DNA from: Candidatus Woesearchaeota archaeon
GTDB taxonomy: Archaea > Nanobdellota > Nanobdellia > Woesearchaeales > GW2011-AR9
Reading direction: 5' to 3'
DNA: 10,019 nucleotides
NCBI GenBank assembly: GCA_016179995.1
Contig: JACPCC010000002.1
Span: 1-10,019 of the forward strand
The position numbers were made by a program, and so were the translations under genes. Numbering within the stretch: position 1 is the stretch's first letter; each line of letters begins with the position of its first letter. The notes under the pieces are model-generated. The model was not told the origin of the DNA. It did not search any database and was given only the letters and a program-made list of their open reading frames with translations. Shown piece by piece: positions 1 to 5,861 of this stretch.

Positions 1-372
1 GCCATAAACACTTTCTAAAAAATGTTTAAGTGTTGCTGTTTTAACTTCTGGAAAAGAAACATTAGCTACCTGGTCTTCTTTATAGTTTAAAGATACAAAT
101 GAAGCTAGAAAGAGAGCAGCTTCCGAATCTTTTGGAATAGTAAGATTTACTTTTTTATATGATTCATTTCCTGGCACTCTATAAAGAATAAAAGCATCAA
201 CCACCATATTTCCAAGGTGTCTCATTCTCTGTAAATAATCTGGTTGAGGAGTAATAAGACCATTAGCGCTTGTACTAGCGCCCGTCACTACTGCGTCTAA
301 AGTATCGGCCATTGCTGTGCCTGGGCCGTCGAATTCTGGTTCTGGTCCTTGTACTAATCCGGGATTGGGCAT
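1..372 (-). CDS. Hypothetical protein, paralog of the adjacent upstream gene; 3' part outside the window
   Basis: An open frame starts at 372 and runs off the window edge, giving 124 codons with no stop. I do not recognise the family. The N-terminus (MPNPGLVQGPEPEFDGPGT...) carries a proline/glycine-rich, acidic, non-hydrophobic segment that is almost identical, in DNA as well as protein, to one in the neighbouring gene. After it come a Ser/Thr/Gly-rich linker and then sequence that aligns only loosely with the neighbour; for example FPEVKTATLKHFLESVYG here resembles IPITVKQSMPSNLIRSVLEQKYG there, at a similar distance from the leader. There is no signal peptide and no membrane segment in the visible part. 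The start is supported by a Shine-Dalgarno GAGGT (386-382) nine bases upstream. Only 15 bases separate it from the previous stop, so the two genes are very probably one transcript. Confidence 0.8.
   Translation of the reverse strand, partial: MPNPGLVQGPEPEFDGPGTAMADTLDAVVTGASTSANGLITPQPDYLQRMRHLGNMVVDAFILYRVPGNESYKKVNLTIPKDSEAALFLASFVSLNYKEDQVANVSFPEVKTATLKHFLESVYG
296..360 (-). repeat. Copy 1 of a 65-bp direct repeat encoding the shared leader segment
   Basis: These 65 bases match 1064-1128 with one difference, G at 331 against A at 1099. The difference is synonymous (TTC versus TTT for Phe). Identity drops sharply on both sides. The repeat is in the same reading frame in both genes and lies near both N-termini. 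Confidence 0.9.
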
Positions 373-381
373 TTTGTATTT

Positions 382-386
382 ACCTC
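382..386 (-). promoter_or_regulatory. Shine-Dalgarno GAGGT for the downstream gene of the minus-strand pair
   Basis: On the minus strand the 15-base gap between the stop at 390-388 and the ATG at 372 contains GAGGT nine bases before the start, complementary to the archaeal 16S rRNA 3' end. It fixes the start at 372. It is the clearest ribosome binding site in the window and belongs to a gene internal to an operon, while most first genes here look leaderless. Confidence 0.7.
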
Positions 387-387
387 G

Positions 388-1155
388 TTATTGTTCTTTT
401 AGAGTATTCATTATTTTCATGTACTCTGCGACTTTAGGAACTTCGCCGACTTTTTTGGCGTATTTTAAGATTTCTAATAAAGATAAAGGATGGACAAAAT
501 CTCTTACAACATTATCCGTTCCGACTACTCTACATTCATCTTTAATTGCTCCGCTGAAAAAAGGACGTACTTCTACGGGATAAGCCAAAAGTGATAAATA
601 AGCATTGTCTTTAAAGGGGATATATTTTCCGTTCATTGATTGTAATTCCTCCATCTCGTTAAAGAAAGGTATTAATTGTTCAACTTGAACTTCTGTATTG
701 TTCAATCCACAGGTTTCGTAAATCCCAGTTTGAGCTAATTCTGTTCCGTACTTTTGTTCTAAAACACTGCGGATTAAGTTTGAAGGCATGCTTTGTTTAA
801 CGGTTATTGGAATAACTTTTTTAGATACGGCTTCTCTGTCAGATCTATTTAATTCAAGTACATAGGGGAGAAGCGCTTGGATTTGTAGAATATCGATAGT
901 TCTCCTGTTTAATATTTTGCCTTCCTCATTACCATTATAATTATTTCCTACTAAACTTAACAATGGAGCAATCTGCTCAGCCAAATGGGCCATGTTTTCT
1001 TTCTGCCAATTGGCAGTTAAAGAAGCTGAGGTGTTAGTGGTAGAACCACCATTAACTACAACATCTAAAGTATCGGCCATTGCTGTGCCTGGGCCGTCAA
1101 ATTCTGGTTCTGGTCCTTGTACTAATCCCCCGACTATTCTAATTTCTTCTGTCAT
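388..1155 (-). CDS. Hypothetical protein with a conserved leader segment; first gene of a tandem paralog pair
   Basis: This is a protein of about 255 residues with no family I recognise. It begins MTEEIRIVG, then carries the acidic Pro/Gly-rich leader GLVQGPEPEFDGPGT shared with the next gene, then a Ser/Thr/Asn-rich linker. The rest is soluble-looking and mostly helical, with a single cysteine pair too far apart to suggest a zinc site. There is no signal peptide and no membrane span. The C-terminus (ILKYAKKVGEVPKVAEYMK) looks like an amphipathic helix. An in-frame ATG lies three codons upstream at 1164. I prefer 1155 because the TATA box at 1187-1181 is then 32 bases from the start, as in other genes here, and because the ATG at 1164 aligns with an unused ATG in the matching promoter block of the polymerase gene. 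It is probably co-transcribed with the following paralog. Confidence 0.8.
   Translation of the reverse strand: MTEEIRIVGGLVQGPEPEFDGPGTAMADTLDVVVNGGSTTNTSASLTANWQKENMAHLAEQIAPLLSLVGNNYNGNEEGKILNRRTIDILQIQALLPYVLELNRSDREAVSKKVIPITVKQSMPSNLIRSVLEQKYGTELAQTGIYETCGLNNTEVQVEQLIPFFNEMEELQSMNGKYIPFKDNAYLSLLAYPVEVRPFFSGAIKDECRVVGTDNVVRDFVHPLSLLEILKYAKKVGEVPKVAEYMKIMNTLKEQ
1064..1128 (-). repeat. Copy 2 of the 65-bp leader repeat
   Basis: The partner of 296-360, offset by exactly 768 bases and 64/65 identical. It encodes the same leader in the upstream paralog. Bases outside the block diverge quickly, so the copies are islands of identity inside otherwise distant paralogs. Confidence 0.9.
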
Positions 1156-1161
1156 GTTAAG

Positions 1162-1187
1162 CATTAAAATAGACGACTAATTATAAA
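1162..1187 (-). promoter_or_regulatory. TATA promoter of the minus-strand pair, containing a block shared with the polB promoter
   Basis: Reading the minus strand, TTTATAA occupies 1187-1181 and is followed by TTAGTCGTCTATTTTAATG. The whole 26-base block matches 7172-7197 in front of DNA polymerase B at 24 positions. The TATA box is 32 bases from the ATG at 1155, which suggests a leaderless transcript. Confidence 0.6.
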
Positions 1188-1225
1188 CATTTCTTAAATA
1201 ATTACTCCAAAGTAGTGTTAAACTA

Positions 1226-1244
1226 AATGACCTGCCCAGTCATT
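1226..1244. promoter_or_regulatory. Inverted repeat AATGAC-N7-GTCATT in the divergent intergenic region
   Basis: Six-base arms flank the 7-base centre CTGCCCA between the two divergent promoters. It could be an operator or a small RNA hairpin. Short arms in A+T-rich DNA make chance quite possible. The divergent region (1165-1369) otherwise holds TATA-like motifs and no coding frame I can support. Confidence 0.3.
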
Positions 1245-1252
1245 ACCTCGAC

Positions 1253-1260
1253 CTATAAAG
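1253..1260 (+). promoter_or_regulatory. TATA-like element CTATAAAG, distal candidate promoter
   Basis: CTATAAAG lies about 110 bases before the zinc-finger gene and is followed by the equally A+T-rich TATATAGAAAACC. It could start a longer leader or a small RNA. No partner gene is visible, so this is only a sequence match. Confidence 0.25.
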
Positions 1261-1304
1261 TATATAGAAAACCTTTAAAAAGACACCACTAAAGCCAAAC
1301 AAAA

Positions 1305-1319
1305 GATAATCCAATTATC
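1305..1319. promoter_or_regulatory. Inverted repeat GATAAT-CCA-ATTATC upstream of the zinc-finger gene TATA box
   Basis: This perfect 6-base inverted repeat with a 3-base centre ends ten bases before the TATA box at 1329-1336. That is where archaeal regulators can bind to affect TFB/TBP loading. The arms are A+T-rich, so chance is not excluded. Confidence 0.3.
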
Positions 1320-1328
1320 AAAATTTAC

Positions 1329-1336
1329 CTATAAAA
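1329..1336 (+). promoter_or_regulatory. TATA box CTATAAAA of the zinc-finger gene
   Basis: The box is centred about 37 bases before the ATG at 1370, which leaves a leader of roughly 10 bases. That leader contains GGGGGT (1358-1363), a weak Shine-Dalgarno-like match seven bases before the start. This gene therefore seems to have a short leader, unlike its neighbours. Confidence 0.5.
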
Positions 1337-1369
1337 CTGCTCTAGTATGAGCAAAATGGGGGTAACACC

Positions 1370-1612
1370 ATGGAAGAAGAAGAATTTAGCAATGAAGAAC
1401 CAGTAGAAGAAGACGTAGAAGCCGAAGGCGGATCATTAGACTCACAGGATGAAGGCTTTATTAAAGGCTATTCTGAGGAAGAAGAAGTTTCCGAATGCGC
1501 CGAATGCGGCGGAGCCGTAAAAGAAGAGAAGAAAGTTACTAAAGAAATAGAAGGCGAAACTTTTACTTTCTGCTCTAATGAATGCGCTAAAGACTTCGAA
1601 GAAGGAATTTAG
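1370..1612 (+). CDS. Small acidic protein with a C-terminal TRASH/YHS-like zinc finger
   Basis: This 80-residue protein has two parts. Residues 1-42 are very rich in Glu and Asp and probably disordered. Residues 43-80 form a compact metal-binding unit with C43-x2-C46, then C68-x3-C72 in the order TFTFCSNECAKDFEEG. The spacing CxxC-x21-CxxxC, with an aromatic-Cys-Ser-x-x-Cys end, is that of TRASH/YHS/MYM-type zinc fingers, which in archaea occur in metal-sensing regulators and in small stand-alone proteins. No DNA-binding domain is visible, so a regulator is not shown; metal binding or a protein-protein adaptor role is the safer inference. It stands alone between its own TATA box and a downstream T-rich terminator. 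Fold assignment is fairly sure, function is not. Confidence 0.85.
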   Translation: MEEEEFSNEEPVEEDVEAEGGSLDSQDEGFIKGYSEEEEVSECAECGGAVKEEKKVTKEIEGETFTFCSNECAKDFEEGI

Positions 1613-1625
1613 AGAGTTCTTAATA

Positions 1626-1650
1626 GTTTTTTAGTTGTTTGTTTTTCTTC
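1626..1650 (+). terminator. T-rich transcription terminator after the zinc-finger gene
   Basis: Fourteen bases after the stop comes a run of T tracts (T6 at 1627-1632, then TTGTTTG and T5, ending TTCTTC). Archaeal RNA polymerase terminates at such oligo-T stretches without needing a hairpin, and none is seen. It separates the zinc-finger gene from the next TATA box at 1689. Confidence 0.5.
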
Positions 1651-1688
1651 ATCAATACAAACCATCCTCTCTATTTTTTAGCAGAATA

Positions 1689-1695
1689 TTTATAA
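1689..1695 (+). promoter_or_regulatory. TATA box TTTATAA of the RlaP-type nucleotidyltransferase gene
   Basis: The first T is 30 bases before the ATG at 1719, so transcription would begin at or next to the start codon. The box falls inside the longer frame beginning at 1635, which argues against that earlier start. Confidence 0.55.
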
Positions 1696-1718
1696 CTTTG
1701 TTTAGTTTACTGCAGACA

Positions 1719-2516
1719 ATGCTTGAAGAAAAAATTATCTCTCTTTGTAAAAATCTAGAAAAGATTGAAAAGATAAGAATTCTCTTTGCCATAGAAAATG
1801 GCAGTCGCGCTTGGGGAATGAGCAGCAAAGATAGTGATTACGACGTCAGATTTGTCTACGTCCGCCCTATTGAAGAATATATTCAGATTCAACGCCCTGC
1901 AGAAGTAATTCAAGCCTCTTACGATGAATACGGACAAACTTGCCCGGCTAAAGGTGCCATAATAGATATGAGTGGCTTTGACATATTTAAGTTTGTAAAA
2001 ATGCTTTCCTCATCTAATCCAACTACCATAGAATGGCTCATGAGTGATATAGTTTACTACGGCAAGCAAAATAAAGTTCTTAGAGAATTTGCCCAGCACC
2101 ATTTCAGTAAAAAATCACTTTACTACCACTACAAGTCCATGTGCCAGAATAATTATTTAAAATACCTTAAATCGGGAGAGCTAGTAACTTATAAAAAATA
2201 TCTTTATGCTTATCGTGGATTGATTAATGCCCTCCACGTCGTGCACAAAAAAAACCTCCCCCCGCTTATCCTTAAAGAAACTCTCAAAGGAATGAATAGG
2301 ATTATTCCAACAGATATATTTAATAAACTGAACTTGATTATTGACTTAAAATCACAAGGAAAAGAAAAAGATATCATTCAGAACATTCCTTTAATGGATA
2401 GGTACATAGAATCATTCCTTGAAGAAGAACATAACCTTGCTCAAAAGGAATCACAGTCAAATATGTTTATATTGAATACAGAATTAAGAAGGATTGTTTT
2501 TAAGAAAAAGCCGTAG
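1719..2516 (+). CDS. Predicted nucleotidyltransferase, RlaP/YcgL family (COG3541, PF10127)
   Basis: This 265-residue protein belongs to the pol-beta nucleotidyltransferase superfamily. The core motif is at residues 28-44: G28-S29 followed by S39-D40-x-D42 (GSRAWGMSSKDSDYDVRFVY), the GS and DxD metal-binding signature. A third acidic residue is probably D83 in IIDMSGFDIFKFV, followed by SNPTTIEWLMSD, the stretch typical of this family. The C-terminal half is helical, with a KYLYAYRGLINALHVV segment. Relatives include the phage RlaP proteins found near RNA ligases; the substrate is not established, but RNA-end or nucleotide transfer is expected. The longer frame from 1635 would add 28 hydrophobic residues before the motif. 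I reject it because the TATA box lies inside it. The CCA-adding enzyme follows after 41 bases, probably in the same transcript. Confidence 0.88.
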   Translation: MLEEKIISLCKNLEKIEKIRILFAIENGSRAWGMSSKDSDYDVRFVYVRPIEEYIQIQRPAEVIQASYDEYGQTCPAKGAIIDMSGFDIFKFVKMLSSSNPTTIEWLMSDIVYYGKQNKVLREFAQHHFSKKSLYYHYKSMCQNNYLKYLKSGELVTYKKYLYAYRGLINALHVVHKKNLPPLILKETLKGMNRIIPTDIFNKLNLIIDLKSQGKEKDIIQNIPLMDRYIESFLEEEHNLAQKESQSNMFILNTELRRIVFKKKP

Positions 2517-2557
2517 AGAAAATAACAAAAATTCAATAATAAAAATTCAATCACAAA

Positions 2558-3976
2558 ATGTCCACTACAAAAAAAAACATCAAAAAAAGCATCAACCCAA
2601 ACCCAAGAAACATTAATGCTGTTCTAGCTGTGGCTCTTTTTAGTATCAAACCATCTCCCGCAGAAAATAAAGAGATGAAAAAAAAAGCCAATGCTTTTCT
2701 GAAACAATTAAACCCAAAACTAAAAAAAGCCCAAGCCCTCCTCGCCGGAAGCGGTGCTAAAAGCACGTGGTTAGCCGATGATTTTGATATTGACATCTTT
2801 GTCGCGTTTGATTATAAAAAATACGCTCCAGAAACAGACAAGCTACCAGAATATTTAGAAAAAGCTTTGAAAGCAGCCTTTCCAAAAAATAATGTTTTCC
2901 GTCTGCACGGCAGCCGCGATTACTTTCAAGTTCAACAAGAAAACTTAAATTTTGAAGTAGTTCCTATACTAAAGATTAACGACTCCAAAAAAGCTTTAAA
3001 TATTACTGACGTCTCTCCACTGCATGCTAAATGGGTTAACAAACAATCTGAGAATATTAAAGATCAGATACGTTTAGCTAAAAAATTCTGTAAAGCTCAG
3101 AATGTCTATGGTGCAGAATCGCATTTGCAAGGCTTCAGTGGTTATGCGCTAGAGATTCTAACTACCCATTATCGCACATTTGTCGGCCTGCTTAAAGCCA
3201 GCCAGAAATGGAAAGAGAAAGAAGTTATTGACGTAGAAAAATACTATCCCCATAAAGATGCTTTATTCCAGCTCAATAAATCAAAACTGCAATCTCCGTT
3301 AATTATCATAGATCCTGTAGATAAAAACCGCAATGCTACTGCTGCTTTATCTCTTAAAAAATTAGAACTATTCAAAAAATCAGCAGATGAATTCCTGCGT
3401 CAGCCTTCTCTTGATTTTTTCCATAAAAAAGAAATTAATTTCGAATCACTATTGGCTAAGAAAGAGGCAGAGGCTAAGAAAGAGGCAGAGAAACAAAAAA
3501 ACAAAAAAACAAGCTTTTTGCTGTACTTACTTGTTGAATCACCTCCTACTAGAAAAGATATCGCCGGAGTAGGATTCCTCAAAACGCATGACTTTTTAAG
3601 AAATAAATTAGCTAATTTTGTAGTACAAAGTTCTGGTTGGGATATCCTCAAAGAAGAAAAAGAAGAAGAAAAAGAAAGAGAAAAAAAAGAAGGAAGCAAA
3701 ATGGATGGTAAAAATAAATATAAAACTTCAATCTACTTTTTCTTAGAAAAGAATGAATTGCCTGCTTTTGAAATAAGAAAAGGTCCGCCTTTAAACTTAT
3801 CAGAGCACGTCAAGCAGTTCAAAAAGCTTCATGCTGAAACGTTTATAGAAAATGAGCATATTCTGGCTAAGATAAAAAACGAAGCACGAGATTTAAATGC
3901 TTACTTGAATCAGATTTTAAAAGACAAATACCTCCAAGAAAAGATTACTAAAGTATTGGAAGTAAAAATAGCTTAA
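2558..3976 (+). CDS. cca: Archaeal class I CCA-adding enzyme (tRNA nucleotidyltransferase)
   Basis: This enzyme adds or repairs the 3'-terminal CCA of tRNAs from CTP and ATP without a nucleic acid template. Visible are G64-S65, the catalytic D77-I-D79 (WLADDFDIDIF), the VSPLHAKW segment, YGAESHLQGFSGYALEIL (helical neck/body), IDPVDKNRNATAALS and RQPSLDFF, and the tail motif IRKGPPL, all in the order of the archaeal enzyme. The third carboxylate, normally Asp in a VDVVP-type strand, is Glu here (E133 in NFEVVP). At 472 residues it is somewhat longer than the usual roughly 440. The excess lies in two Lys/Glu-rich stretches, about residues 300-318 and 366-385, the first built on an exact 18-bp tandem duplication. 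No TATA box sits at the usual distance, so it may share the transcript of the nucleotidyltransferase 41 bases upstream. An RNA methyltransferase follows, fitting a tRNA maturation neighbourhood. Confidence 0.95.
   Translation: MSTTKKNIKKSINPNPRNINAVLAVALFSIKPSPAENKEMKKKANAFLKQLNPKLKKAQALLAGSGAKSTWLADDFDIDIFVAFDYKKYAPETDKLPEYLEKALKAAFPKNNVFRLHGSRDYFQVQQENLNFEVVPILKINDSKKALNITDVSPLHAKWVNKQSENIKDQIRLAKKFCKAQNVYGAESHLQGFSGYALEILTTHYRTFVGLLKASQKWKEKEVIDVEKYYPHKDALFQLNKSKLQSPLIIIDPVDKNRNATAALSLKKLELFKKSADEFLRQPSLDFFHKKEINFESLLAKKEAEAKKEAEKQKNKKTSFLLYLLVESPPTRKDIAGVGFLKTHDFLRNKLANFVVQSSGWDILKEEKEEEKEREKKEGSKMDGKNKYKTSIYFFLEKNELPAFEIRKGPPLNLSEHVKQFKKLHAETFIENEHILAKIKNEARDLNAYLNQILKDKYLQEKITKVLEVKIA
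3454..3489 (+). repeat. Exact tandem duplication of an 18-bp unit inside the CCA-adding enzyme gene
   Basis: GGCTAAGAAAGAGGCAGA occurs twice head to tail (3454-3471 and 3472-3489) without a mismatch. It encodes two AKKEAE-type repeats in a charged loop between the body and tail domains and preserves the frame. Confidence 0.9.
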
Positions 3977-4026
3977 TAGGATAGAAATGGGATAGAAAAC
4001 TAAGTAATGAGATCTAATTAAAAAAA

Positions 4027-4033
4027 TATTTAA
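4027..4033 (+). promoter_or_regulatory. TATA-like box TATTTAA of the RNA methyltransferase gene
   Basis: It starts 31 bases before the ATG at 4058, matching the spacing of the other leaderless-type promoters here. The surrounding DNA is almost pure A+T, so the exact box is uncertain. The 81-base gap after the CCA gene also has a short direct repeat, GGATAGAAA/GGATAGAAA, and no clear terminator. Confidence 0.4.
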
Positions 4034-4057
4034 TTAAAAATAAATCTAATAAATATT

Positions 4058-5062
4058 ATGAAAAAAAAACTTCTCGGATCAATAGAACAATCAGATGAGT
4101 TCACAGAATCGCATGACCTTAAGACAATTCCCGGTACGGAAACTATTGAGTTCAAGCCAGTTTTTATTGAACGATATTCCAAACTAACAGATTGGGAAAC
4201 TTTCAAATCATGCTCTCTTTCTTTTCTACGCCGCAGCATTAGAGTTAATACGCTATATACTAGCGTAGAAGAAATCAAAAACAGCTTAAACAAAAAAGGC
4301 TGGAAATTAACACAAATCCCTTGGTGTAAAGAAGGCTTTTGGATAGAACATGATGCTCGACGTGATGTAGGAAATTTATTTGAACACCATCAGGGGCATA
4401 TTTACGTTCAAGAATCCGCTTCCATGATTCCCCCTTTAGTGCTAGATCCCCAGCCTGGAGAAGTTGTCCTCGACATGTGCGCCGCACCAGGAAGCAAAAC
4501 CACGCAAATGGGCGCGATGATGAAAAATAAAGGCCTGATTATAGCTAATGACTACGAAGGCCAGCGCCTGCAATCCTTAGGCATAAACCTGCAGAAAAGT
4601 GGTTTAACTAATGTCTTAATTTCATTAATGCACGGCAAACGTTTTTTCGGCTTTCAATTTGACCGTATATTAGTTGATGCCCCTTGCTCTGGAACAGGAA
4701 CAATCAGACGAAGCCTAGGCACTATAAAACGCTGGAATCCCGGTGTAGTCAAAAAATTATCTCGTATGCAGCGAGAACTGCTCGATAACGCCTTCCGCAA
4801 CCTGCGTCCCGGAGGAATATTAGTTTATTCTACCTGCTCACTAGAACCTGAAGAAGACGAAGCCATCGTCAGCAGTTTTTTACAAAATACGCCGGATGCT
4901 GAAATTCAAAAGATAAAACTGCCGGGATTGAAACGCTCCCCGCCGATAGAAGAATTTGCAGGAGAGAAATACGATCCTCGAGTGAAAGAATGTATTAGAA
5001 TATGGCCTCAAGATAATGACTCAGAAGGATTCTTTGTTGCCAAATTTAAAAAGAAAAAGTAG
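4058..5062 (+). CDS. NOL1/NOP2/Sun-family RNA (cytosine-5) methyltransferase
   Basis: This 334-residue enzyme uses S-adenosylmethionine to methylate C5 of cytosine in RNA. The SAM site is VLDMCAAPGSKTTQ (D139; CAAPGSKT 141-148) followed by the acidic residue of IANDYE (D165). Motif IV is VDAPCSGTGT with C210, and motif VI is VYSTCSLEPEEDEA with the nucleophile C260, the two-cysteine arrangement of this family. It ends with the conserved RIWPQDNDSEGFFVAKFKK. There is no visible PUA domain; the N-terminal about 100 residues resemble the usual RNA-binding region. Length is normal for archaeal Trm4/NSUN-type tRNA methyltransferases, so tRNA is the likelier substrate, with rRNA possible. The CCA-adding enzyme lies directly upstream. 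The next gene starts 14 bases after its stop. Confidence 0.92.
   Translation: MKKKLLGSIEQSDEFTESHDLKTIPGTETIEFKPVFIERYSKLTDWETFKSCSLSFLRRSIRVNTLYTSVEEIKNSLNKKGWKLTQIPWCKEGFWIEHDARRDVGNLFEHHQGHIYVQESASMIPPLVLDPQPGEVVLDMCAAPGSKTTQMGAMMKNKGLIIANDYEGQRLQSLGINLQKSGLTNVLISLMHGKRFFGFQFDRILVDAPCSGTGTIRRSLGTIKRWNPGVVKKLSRMQRELLDNAFRNLRPGGILVYSTCSLEPEEDEAIVSSFLQNTPDAEIQKIKLPGLKRSPPIEEFAGEKYDPRVKECIRIWPQDNDSEGFFVAKFKKKK
5045..5052 (+). promoter_or_regulatory. Possible TATA-like TTTAAAAA for the unknown gene at 5077
   Basis: It lies inside the last codons of the methyltransferase gene, 32 bases before the ATG at 5077. Spacing fits the local leaderless pattern, but the sequence is ordinary Lys-codon DNA, so read-through from upstream is at least as likely. 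Confidence 0.25.
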
Positions 5063-5076
5063 AATAAGTATCATAA

Positions 5077-5754
5077 ATGAAGCATAATAAGATAAACATG
5101 CCAAACTCCTTAACCATTTCAATATCCAGCGAACTGCAAAACATCTTCAGAAAACAAGCCGAGCAAAAAATTGCCGCTGAAAAATGGGACGGCAGACATA
5201 CTGAAGTAAAGATTAACAATTTCTTGAACTGCTGGATAAGTGAAGAAGCTTTCAAACAACTTTTAATCCGACATAAAGCCTGGTTTCGTTATAGGGGATT
5301 ATACTTTGGCGATGCGCAAGGCGCTGGCGCAGATTTCACACTCAGATTAGATAGAAAAGAAGATAGAAATGAAGATAGAAAAGAAGATAAAAAAGATGGA
5401 AAGGAAGATAAAAAAGATGGAGAAGAAGGTAGAAAAGAAGGAAAAGAAGAAATCAGCCTGGGAATTAGAAGCATCAGCGAAGCGTCTTGGAAAAAATTTT
5501 CTTCAGTTCCATACCCCAATGACCGTTTTGAAGAAGAACAAGAAAAGATTGCAGATTTTCATGTTGTCTGCAATAACAAAAATGGACAAGTAACTTTTTT
5601 GGGATTAATCACTAAAGAAAACCTACTTCAAGAATTAGAACAATCCGAAAAGAGATATAGCCCGGCTAATCAAGAATATTTTAGGACTATTCCTCTAGAA
5701 AAATTCAGTTTGGTTGATTTGGAAGAATTTTTAGAAAGAATAGAGAAAGTATAA
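5077..5754 (+). CDS. Hypothetical protein with a charged repeat insert
   Basis: I do not recognise this 225-residue protein. It has three parts: a conserved-looking N-terminal part (to about residue 90) with KWDGRHTEVKINNFLNCWIS and WFRYRGLYFGDAQGAGADF; a Lys/Glu/Asp/Arg/Gly-only stretch at about 92-125 built from DRKE and DKKDGKE repeats; and a C-terminal part with ISLGIRSIS, PYPNDRF, KIADFHVV, VTFLGLITKENLL and a last amphipathic helix. The order (Asp in a strand, a repeat loop, then a strand ending in Arg, then ADFHVV and FLGLIT) loosely recalls PD-(D/E)xK nuclease-like folds. However, the position of the catalytic Glu before Arg131 is Gly129, so an active nuclease is not supported. An in-frame ATG at 5098 is an alternative start. 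It closely follows the RNA methyltransferase and may be in its operon. Confidence 0.8.
   Translation: MKHNKINMPNSLTISISSELQNIFRKQAEQKIAAEKWDGRHTEVKINNFLNCWISEEAFKQLLIRHKAWFRYRGLYFGDAQGAGADFTLRLDRKEDRNEDRKEDKKDGKEDKKDGEEGRKEGKEEISLGIRSISEASWKKFSSVPYPNDRFEEEQEKIADFHVVCNNKNGQVTFLGLITKENLLQELEQSEKRYSPANQEYFRTIPLEKFSLVDLEEFLERIEKV
5350..5451 (+). repeat. Degenerate tandem repeat within the unknown gene
   Basis: Three 12-bp units of the type GATAGAAAAGAA (5350-5385) are followed by two 21-bp units starting GATAAAAAAGATGGA (5386-5427) and a related 24-bp end piece (5428-5451). All units are multiples of three, so the frame is kept, giving DRKE, DRNE, DRKE, DKKDGKE, DKKDGEE and GRKEGKEE. Confidence 0.85.
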
Positions 5755-5831
5755 AAGACGGACAAGATAAGTTAATTTTAAAGTTAATGTGTTTATACCA
5801 CTTATCTATTCTGGCTACTTAAATCGATGTC

Positions 5832-5838
5832 TTTATAA
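5832..5838 (+). promoter_or_regulatory. TATA box TTTATAA of the SAM methyltransferase gene
   Basis: The first T is 30 bases before the ATG at 5862, as in other genes here. The 107-base gap before it also contains GTTTATACC near 5790, a second weaker TATA-like match. Confidence 0.55.
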
Positions 5839-5861
5839 AATATCCAAATTTTAAGTTAATT

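Noticed and set aside
317..583. Plus-strand open frame covering the start of one minus-strand gene and the end of the other
   Set aside because: It is antisense to two well-supported genes and its start falls in the duplicated leader; the same antisense frame recurs at 992-1180 only because the DNA is repeated.
1635..1718. A 28-residue hydrophobic N-terminal extension of the RlaP-type protein that resembles a signal peptide
   Set aside because: The TATA box at 1689-1695 lies inside it, the T-rich terminator overlaps its first codons, and the family normally starts close to the GS motif; 1719 is the better start.
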